Part shown: piece after piece, positions 56,681-64,000 of the stretch
Layout: each line of letters starts with the position of its first letter
How positions within the stretch are numbered: the stretch's first letter is position 1
Source: Gentiana macrophylla
Lineage: Eukaryota; Streptophyta; Magnoliopsida; Gentianales; Gentianaceae
Direction of reading: 5' to 3'
Assembly: GCA_026214975.1 (NCBI GenBank)
Contig: JAOBSW010000675.1
Span: forward strand, 79,769-143,768
DNA length: 64,000 bases
The notes under the pieces: model-generated
Databases searched by the model: none
What the model was told of the DNA's origin: nothing
Seen by the model: the letters and a program-made list of their open reading frames with translations, nothing else
Position numbers and translations under genes: made by a program

Positions 56681-57320
56681 GTGATGTGATAGAAAAATTA
56701 GATGATCCAGTACTTGGACTTCTATAATTGTTAATGAAAGATCATTAGGGTTAGGATTGTGTGATTATGGCTCTGGAAGCAACATAATTCCACTTTCTCT
56801 TTGTCAATTGGTTGGATTCGATGTGAACATGAGTGAGACTAGGGAGAGGAGGTTTGTTGACCGGCGGTGAATATGTTAGCAGTGTTTGGAGGATTATGAA
56901 ATTAAGATAGGACACTTTAAGTGCCCAAGCGATTTCTTAGTCACGAACATATCGATGATCCCAAGGCGAATGTGATATTAGTGCGCCTTTCACGGCCTGG
57001 CAAGCGAGCTAACCTATACTATGATAATGGCGAGATTACGTTGAGATTGATAATGACATCACCACTTATGATATATTGAAAGCGACTAGGCGGACCGGTG
57101 GATTGTAGAGTCGGCTATGAATGCTGGAGAGGTTGAGATTATGAAGGTAGAGAATGTGCGAAGCGAAGCGAAAGAGGATATAAAGACCATTGACCAGGAG
57201 TTTATGTCTATATTACGTAGAAAAGATGATAAGGATCACGACAAAGCGCTACCCGAGAGCTTTAATCTTGGTTGGCATAGTGTTGGCAAAATTGAAAAGT
57301 TGAGAAAGTGGACTTGAACT
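56681..57320 (+). pseudogene. Degenerate gypsy protease region
   Basis: Translated in shifting frames, 56740-56825 gives GLCDYGSGSNIIPLSLCQL, which parallels the CDLGASVNLMP block of Athila proteases, and 57010-57060 gives YYDNGEITLRIDNDIT, parallel to the segment after the second conserved block (compare LIDVYKGELVLRVNEE in the intact copy of this window). A charged frame follows (57117-57317). The catalytic Asp is present, but the L-G of the motif is altered and stops interrupt it. No RT follows, so pol was lost. Confidence 0.55.
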
Positions 57321-57990
57321 TAAAGAAAAATTCTCGAAGTAGGAGAAGGCCACATGCACAAGAAAGAAAGGTTAAAAGTGCAAGCGCGAAGGCTCGTGAG
57401 TCAGTCCTACAGGACACCCTTCTAGATGAGATAGAAGCGTGTTTCTTCTGAGTTTGAAAAGCCAAGGAAAGCTGCGTATAGAAAGAAGGAAGGCGTACCA
57501 TGGTTAAGTCCTCACAGAGTTCAAGTTTGCGGATAAAACCCAAAGTATGACTAAGGAAAGGTCAAAGGAAAGTCAGTGGCGACTCTAAACTCAGAACTAT
57601 ACGAACCCTTAAAGATGGATCGAGTGAGAATAAAAGTAGCCAAGCGGACCAACAAGCTTTTTAATCCTACCATAACCACAGGATTAGTTTCGATGGATGC
57701 CAGGAAGGTTTTTACTTGTTGATCGGTTCGGTGAAGTAGGTTAGTAGAGTCGGAGGAAAAATCGAAAGGAAATGGCTGGTTTATGAGAGTCAATGTTGAT
57801 AGAGGTTTGTCAAAGAATTGAGGAAGGAAGTAAGTAGGAAAGGAGTTAGAAAGGCTGGATTAAAAGTACTCGAGAAGTGCGAGGAGGACCCCTACAATTG
57901 TGGGCCCGGTAGGAGGCGGTTCCCGAGGTTTTAGTAGTGCAGGCATGAGCGGTAGCGTGAGTGCAAGCTGGTGCGTGAATAGCGGTGGCG
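57321..57990 (+). other. Internal region of the Athila derivative, no identified product
   Basis: Purine-rich sequence with broken lysine- and serine-rich reading. No conserved domain seen where RT and integrase would be expected. Confidence 0.4.
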
Positions 57991-57997
57991 ATCAAAC

Positions 57998-58300
57998 CGT
58001 CCCCTCCTGCACTATTACTTCACCACTTTATTTCCTCTTCCCAATTACTCCCATTACTCTACCTCTCCCTCAATCCCCTCGGTCATATCACAATTACTCC
58101 ACCACCTTCCCACAAACCCACCCAAATTCAAACCAACAACACCATTCCTCCATTTCTAAATTTTCATCTTCTTCTTCTTCATAAATTCATTTACCACCAC
58201 CATCACCAGTAAATTCCCACCATAACACCACACAATCACCAATCTAAACACCAACCCCCACCATTTTGTTGTTCTTTGTAAACTAGACCACCATCATTTC
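57998..58300 (+). other. G-depleted CT/CA-rich tract
   Basis: About 300 bases almost free of G on the plus strand, mostly C, T and A, with 'cttcttcttcttc' and 'caccaccatcacca' runs. It directly precedes the env-region-like frame and looks like an untranslated leader. Confidence 0.75.
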
Positions 58301-58403
58301 TTGCAGCCAATTTCCATCTTGATTACAAGTTGCGAGAATCCCGAGAAAAACCAAAAAGAAATCGTTACTCGAGGAAGCTACGTGGGGTGCTTTTGCAAGC
58401 TGC

Positions 58404-59080
58404 GTGACCGCCTTTTTAGCAAAATCAGACTATTCGGTCCCAATTCAATGGCGAGAAAGAGCTGCCGAGCCCAAAGCGCCGAGGAGGAGAAGCGAGAAAG
58501 TTGAAGGGATACCATGCCCCATATCAATAGATTTTCTCGGTTTTTCCTCTTTGGCAATATACGAGTCTTTTCAGACTCATGGGAACAATAGGGCAGTAGC
58601 ACGGGAAAGAGGTGTCAACCTCAATGACTGCGGTGACATTCTACCATGGGTTATTCAACACCGTGGTTTGGCGGATATGAGTATTTTACGGAGGCGGTTT
58701 AACGCCACCATTGTCCGTGAGTTCTATGCATGTAGCGGCCTACCACGATTTGTTGTGGCTATTGTTAGAGGGTGGCGATTGATTTCTCTATTGAGAATAT
58801 CAATGCCCTTTACAACATTGAGAATGCCCCAATTCATGATGAGGAGTTTACCACTTGCCCTTGCGGCGTGATTTTGAGAGGCGCAACTTATTGCGCAAAC
58901 ACATTGGAGTTCAATAGGACTATGGCGCCCGGCGGTTTCCCGATCACACCGGGATAATGGGTGGATTGGAATGCTAGGATGTTGCACCGATTTGTGATCA
59001 CTCACCTATGGCCAAATGCTCATAATGATTCCGTCACTTACCGGCAATCCGGGCTCATGTACTTCTGGATAACGGTGGGA
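58404..59080 (+). pseudogene. Remnant of an Athila second ORF with 'putative plant transposon protein'-like domain
   Basis: Open at 58404-58871, then the same protein continues in the frame of 58772-58957 and beyond. Ordered features: a basic K/R-rich N-terminus, FLGFSSLAIYESF, ERGVNLNDCGDILPWVIQHR, VREFYA, VAIVRGW, then VDFS-like text read as AIDFSIENINALYNIEN, and W.DWNARMLHRFVITHLWPNAHNDSVTYR. This order matches my recollection of the plant-specific domain found in Athila/Tat elements downstream of or instead of pol (Pfam 'Putative plant transposon protein', PF20167). Biochemical function is unknown. One frameshift at about 58770 and a stop at 58957 break it. Confidence 0.6.
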
Positions 59081-60257
59081 TGTGAACTTTGGCTTGTTGA
59101 TTCATGACGAGATTAGGCGGGTTGCTTTCGAAATGCAAGGGATATCTTACCATATGGAAACCTCATAGATGCTTTTGCTAGGCGGTTAAGTTCCCTGTAT
59201 TAGGCTGGCGATGAGTTGGTGAGCCACTTCCCATTCTTGATGATGTAGATCATCATCCTTTGTCAGCTGACGGCATAGAAGGCGGCCGAGGGGGCGAGAC
59301 AAGGCAAAGTTAGGACACAACAAGAGTTTCGAGAGAGAGGTGACATTGGAATTGTCTACTATGCGAGCTATGCTCAACCATATGATGACTCACCTCCACA
59401 TTCCTCCGTATCAACACCGCTTCTCGTATTTCCAAGAAAAGATACCTCAGTGCCGTCCGTCAATGCACTAACGATGATGACCTCGAGAGTAGATCGGTTT
59501 TGTTTACGATTTTAAGTATTTTTCTCCATTGTAGTTGTTTTCTTTTTCTTTTCTTTTCTTTTATTTTTGTTTTGTAACCGACCTCGAAATAAATGGCAAT
59601 CTCTTTTTTTTTCATTTATGTTTTGTATGGACTAATCTTTTGACAATTTCTATTCGAGTTGTTTGGCGTGTTTTGTTAGCATTTTCTTCGTAGATTCTCG
59701 AGATTTTAGCACATTACTACCCATGGCGCATGTGTTTGGATTCAATTTCATCGCTTCACGCTTAACCAAAGCTAAGTTCCTTTCTTAATTATCATCTTAT
59801 CATCATTGGAGACAATGCTTCAATTAAGTGGGGTAGGAGCGTCACTTGAAATTGACTATGTGTTTCATTAAAATTTTCATTTGTCAAGATTCTTGCGATG
59901 CAATTTTCACCACTTAGTCTTTTGAGAATTTTTAGAGCACGATTGCAAGGATATGATATCTTTGACCTTTTGGAGTTAATTAATTATGACTTAGTTTCAC
60001 AAATAATAGATGAATTCACGACCACTTTTTGAAGTAGTTGCGTATTAAACAAATGTTCTGTTTGTGGACCACCATTTTAAGCACGAATAACTCGATTTCC
60101 TTGGAATATAATTAGATGAAGCATTATTTTGACTGAGTTGACTCTAGTTTTTTTGAGTCTTTTTTACCTATGATCATTTAGGTCGAGTTGTGGATCTTAT
60201 AAGGGATAAGGAAAAATGGATTCGATTTGTTTATCAAAAGCGGACCGTGAGGATATA

Positions 60258-60295
<38 letters not shown>

Positions 60296-61180
60296 TGATT
60301 GGAGAGTGACCCGAGCAGTCCACGTGTCAAGCGTATCTGGACGGACCGCGAGCAGGATAAAGCCATATCGACTGGAAGTCGATGCGACCGAGATGGACCG
60401 GCGATTGGAAAAGATCCTTGATGAGGCGGCAGGCTAGTCCTGGCGAAGAGCTTTATCTGAGACCGAGACCAGGCGAGGTCCACGACCGGAAAAGCGGTCG
60501 AAGACATATGCATCACAGGTAAGAAGCGATTAAAGTAAGCGTGAGACTGGGTGGGTTACATAACCGCCCATTAACTCCATTATGGCGAGTAACGCTTGAA
60601 CTACGGTTGGACTTGATTCCAAATATGTATTTGGATCGTGGCGACTTATTCTCTAAGTTCGATCCATACATAAAAATAACAGCTACTCTTTTGCTTGATC
60701 CTGGAGCAAAGAAAGACACAATATTTACCGTTTCATCACGAGTTTGATCATTGGCTATATCTATATTTGACAAAAGGAAGCAAGGCCGATGGGCGTAAAA
60801 CACCTGCGCCCTTGCATAAATTGCATAAAAGACGATAAACACAAAACCAATTTGGTTTCCGTTCCACCTTGCCAGATTGACTTGACTGTCGATAAATGAA
60901 AAATCAATAAAAGTAATTGCGTAAAGGAATGAGCATTCTTGAAAATGCTAGTTAAGCTCTGAGTCGATTTAATGTGATTACGCTGTAATACTCACGGATT
61001 GAGAGTCATTGCACACACACTGCTTGGTTCATGAATTAGATATAGTTTAATCGTTGCTTATGGACATCGAAGTTATGATTCTTGTCTTGAATTCATATTA
61101 TTTGGTTGTTTTTCAAAAACTTGTATATTAGTGCGAAGATTCCTTTTCTTTCGCCATTTTTCTGGGGACGATCAAAAGCT
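59081..61180 (+). other. 3' region of the Athila derivative
   Basis: Non-coding. 'cattggagacaatgcttc' followed by 'aattaagtggggtag' near 59806-59828 is the phrase typical of Athila 3' regions. A TA microsatellite is at about 60268-60294. 60300-60540 is richer in G+C and purines and is not assigned. 'ttctggggacgatcaaaagc' at about 61161-61180 is the usual text just before the polypurine tract. Confidence 0.65.
60541..60747 (+). pseudogene. Possible C2-domain-like fragment
   Basis: A 68-codon frame contains LELRLDLIPNMYLDRGDLFS and KFDPYIKITATLL. The order 'dRgDLFSKfDPYikI' resembles the calcium-binding loop of C2 domains (DxFSKSDPY). No other part of a C2 protein is seen and no splice sites were identified. 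It may be a captured gene fragment or coincidence. Confidence 0.2.
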
Positions 61181-61193
61181 AAGTGGGGGTAGT
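61181..61193 (+). other. Polypurine tract of the Athila derivative
   Basis: 'aagtgggggtagt' immediately before the 3' LTR start at 61194. Confidence 0.85.
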
Positions 61194-62616
61194 TGATCAC
61201 CGTGAAATTAGTACTATAAAGTATATGTTTATTTACCCGAATTGTGCTCAATTACGGAATGATAGATGGATTATTGTATGAAATACTTGTCAAGCTGTCT
61301 ATAGTCGGTTCCTTGGTTAGTATATACATTTTATCCACGAGATTTGGTATTGTTTAGTGTAATTTTCCATAATTTTTAGATGTGCCAAGTCATAGAGGCG
61401 AAGTGTGAATGAATTTGGGCTAAAAGGATGATTGGCGAAGTCATAAAGTGCGGAAGAAATTTGTTGGGCCAAGAATCGAAGAAAAGAAGTCGACAAGCTG
61501 CGGCGGCCTAGCAGCGCACTGCAAACATTGGACAAGAAATTGAAGCACGCCATTGAGAGAAAATAAGTCAGGTTATAGTTTACTAGCTTAAGTCGGTTTT
61601 ATAAGCTATATAAAGGTTGTTACGAATTGATTATGTATAAACTAGGTACACAAGAGATGTTTGATAAGATACATTATTTTACATATGAAATAAAGTTTCT
61701 CTTGAGTTTTATTTTCGTTTTTCCTTTGGATTTATCTCTTCCAAGCCATCAACAAACTTGAGTCGATCAAGTTGGATCAACCAAATCACGAGAGGTATGA
61801 ATCTTGGAGCGTTCATTCATATTCTTCATTATGGTAGATTTACTTTGATTAACGCGATGTAATTAACTTTGCGTATGCTTAAACAACTCGTAATTAACCA
61901 AAATTAGTCGGAGAATGAGCGATGAAATTCTAGAATTAGGAACACAGCTCTACGCAATTGCGGCGGTCTTTACCGTAATTGCGGCACAACTTAGGTAACC
62001 ACTAAATCGAAGATTCGGCGTCGGCTATGTTGATCGGCGAGGTTTCATTAACATTAATGTTATGTTAGATCGACCAATCGCTTATTGTATTCGTAAATTA
62101 ACATGAAGGGCGATAAGTGAAGTGTTAATTAGGACTTAGTCTGGATCATTCCACAGGGGCGTGCTAGTCATATTAACGATAGGCTGCCAGGAGGTCTCGG
62201 TTTGCGGCACTTTCTAGATCTTGTGCGTGTGAGTTAATACAACCAACGAAGGAGGCTAACGTCGCGTAGGTGTTTCTTGTCATATTAAAGAAGTGATAAC
62301 TCTAGGAGATTGCCCATGGCTAAAACTAAATTAAACACGTGTTACAGTTAAAGCCTGGGTAATTACGAGGAAGTAGGTATAAGGGTAAATTACACCAAGT
62401 TAGGAGATCGGTGAGGAGAGATAAACCAACTTTATTTTTGTTTCTTTGTTGGTGAAGACCATTATTTGTATTTTCATAGTTAGTTTGATGGATGTGTTGA
62501 ATGAGTGACTTTGTCTCACGTGGGATCGACCTTGACTCGCTTCTACTATCCCTACGATTGACATAGTACTCTTGCTAGTATTTCGTGTGTGTTAAATGGC
62601 ATACCGCGACGATCGA
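61194..62616 (+). mobile_element. 3' LTR of the Athila derivative
   Basis: 1,423 bp, starting TGATCACCGTG and ending about GACGATCGA (canonical CA lost). TATA box at 61607-61614. It pairs with the split 5' LTR along its full length, with many small indels. Confidence 0.87.
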
Positions 62617-64000
62617 AATACCTCGATGTTGGTCAAATGTCATTTGAAGTTAAAGATCGGCAAAGTGTTAATGAAATTTGATCATTTTGACTCGATAGGT
62701 TCCGACATACTCTTTTAGTCCTCAAAACACGTATTATCACTCACCAAGTGTCATCACTCAGGATCTTAGTCAACCTATAATCCTACAATAATGCAAGCAA
62801 AAATACCAAGCGTAAACCCGAAACAACACTCAGATTACAATAAACGGTATTAAACTATCAAATGTGATATTTTATATAATATTTATAATCAATACACTTG
62901 GGTGAAACTATGCAAATAATGGCTCGAATGGGCACAATAATTCTAAAAGTGTATCGAAATGGAGATAAAACATAGTAAAATGCATCATCAAGTTGACTTA
63001 CATTAGTGCGCCTCACGGATACTAAGTGTTCAAAGAAATCTGTTTTCTACATTTCACGGTAGAAGTAGCGTAGACCTCTGGTCGAGTGATTCAAAAATCT
63101 GATTGGAAATTTCTTTTAATTTTCTGAGCATTCATGAAGATTCCCACCCCAAAAATTCCTCTATGGTGGACCAAAATGTAGATGAATTGAAGGTAGGGTA
63201 AGTAATACCGACAATTTTTGATCCGTTTGAGCGTTTAAGCCAGGCACACACTCTAAACCCCGCATCGCTTACGGATATACCAATCACACAATTCCTGCAA
63301 ATAATCATAAAAAATACCACCGTAATCTTACAAGATACAAGGGTGACCGAGAATGCATGAAAAACACCGTAAACAGCGAGATTTCGGACTTTTCATCCCC
63401 TGGATTTCAAGTAATAAGAACAAAAGGTGTTAAATGCACCAAAATATAATCAAATGTCCTCGAATACATATAAAATGATGTATAAGCGGAGTATAATCAC
63501 ATATAATATTATAGTCGAGGTTGACCCTCATCAACGACCAATCGAAAGATCACTCATACCGACAATGCAATACAAGGCTTAATCGGCCTGCTAAAATATA
63601 TCCGACAAGTGGTCATTTATAACCGGCCTAACACCCACCAAATGCCTAACCAAAAACCAGCTTACATGTGTAATGCAGTTGTCTCTACTATCATTCCTAA
63701 CCAATTCTACATGCCAAGATAATAAAATCAGTAGTTAATATATATTGTGGAAAATAATATGCATTAACAGACTACCCACATGAAAGTGGACCGTGTACTT
63801 TGCTGCAAAGGATTTGCAAAGCAAAAAAAAGGTTCAAGCCTCCCTTCGAGCGGTGGAACTATACACATGAGCCGACAGCCGGAGGCTACGTTGGAAATCT
63901 CTGTCAAAATTCTCTCAGTGATGCACTAGACACGAATTCATCATCAATGGTGATTAATTGTTGATTAAGTTACATAAATTATATAAAGATTCGTAAAATT
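62617..64000. other. Right flank, nothing identified
   Basis: AT-rich, without supported genes. 'gtagacctct' plus 'cgagtgattcaaaaatctg' at 63072-63100 is a phrase I associate with gypsy LTR or leader sequence, and it recurs weakly at 43724. Probably further retrotransposon-derived DNA. Confidence 0.4.

Larger units (their letters stand above)
43811..62616 (+). mobile_element. Pol-less Athila-type gypsy derivative, 5' LTR interrupted
   Basis: Plus-strand element: 5' LTR 43811-44060 plus 54867-56036, tRNA-Asp primer site 56043-56060, internal region to 61193, polypurine tract, 3' LTR 61194-62616. LTRs are about 1.42 kb each, with matching starts (43811 'tgttcaccgtgaaattag', 61194 'tgatcaccgtgaaattag'). 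The internal region is only about 5.1 kb and has protease-like and env-region-like remnants but no RT or integrase. The second non-coding family is inserted in the 5' LTR. Target duplication is unclear; GAAAT occurs near both outer ends (43807-43811 and 62615-62619). Confidence 0.85.

Noticed and set aside
57900..58184. 94-codon plus-strand frame starting with a G/S-rich segment
   Set aside because: It runs through the G-depleted leader, where S, T and P codons arise from composition alone; no conserved feature.

Overview
This window comes from a flowering-plant nuclear genome, probably a eudicot and a repeat-rich (for example pericentromeric) segment. I find no intact host gene and no rRNA or functional tRNA gene. 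Almost every base that can be assigned belongs to a stack of nested, mostly decayed LTR retrotransposons: Ty3/gypsy of Athila type, Ty1/copia, and large non-coding elements (LARD type). One LINE fragment, one hAT-type MITE and one SINE-like sequence are also present. The plant assignment rests on the Athila pol style, a SIRE-like copia RNase H, an L1-type zf-RVT tail and a remnant resembling the plant-specific 'putative plant transposon protein' domain. Species cannot be told from the sequence.

Layout. 1-1366 is unassigned but has an LTR-U5-like end and a weak primer-binding-site-like stretch. 1367-6347 is the 5' part of a minus-strand non-coding element (5' LTR 4569-6347). It abuts 6348-9915, the 3' part of a plus-strand member of the same family (3' LTR 8128-9915). 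9916-10746 is the end of a SIRE-like copia pol, followed by the start of its 3' LTR. 11207-13040 is a two-unit tandem repeat of about 0.9 kb whose units each carry a related 63-codon reading frame. 13482-13549 plus 27450-27842 form an LTR of another element. That LTR was split by a complete Athila-like element (13550-27449, minus strand, target duplication CAATC), whose own 5' LTR carries a rearranged copia fragment (23171-26333).

27843-29250 is the 5' end of a copia element on the minus strand. 29300-29493 is a SINE-like sequence. 29494-31124 plus 41869-~42657 is the gag and 5' LTR of another minus-strand gypsy element, with a hAT MITE (target duplication CTTTGAAT) near its gag start. Its LTR is split by a complete non-coding element (31125-41863, plus strand, target duplication ATTAA). 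43811-62616 is a plus-strand, pol-less Athila derivative whose 5' LTR is split by a second non-coding family (44061-54866, minus strand, target duplication GATTG), which in turn carries a LINE fragment in one LTR. 62617-64000 holds nothing I can identify.

How the parts relate. The only near-complete coding capacity is the Athila protease and RT-RNase H block at 17805-20960. It is interrupted by one in-frame stop and followed by a broken integrase, so no element here is demonstrably autonomous. The three copies of the first non-coding family and the one copy of the second lack coding capacity but keep LTRs, an initiator-Met primer-binding site and a polypurine tract, so they would have to be mobilised in trans. 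The most unusual material lies inside them: a 1.6-kb internal duplication, motifs whose copy number differs between copies, and an array of six short inverted repeats. I found no convincing new enzymatic or defence system.
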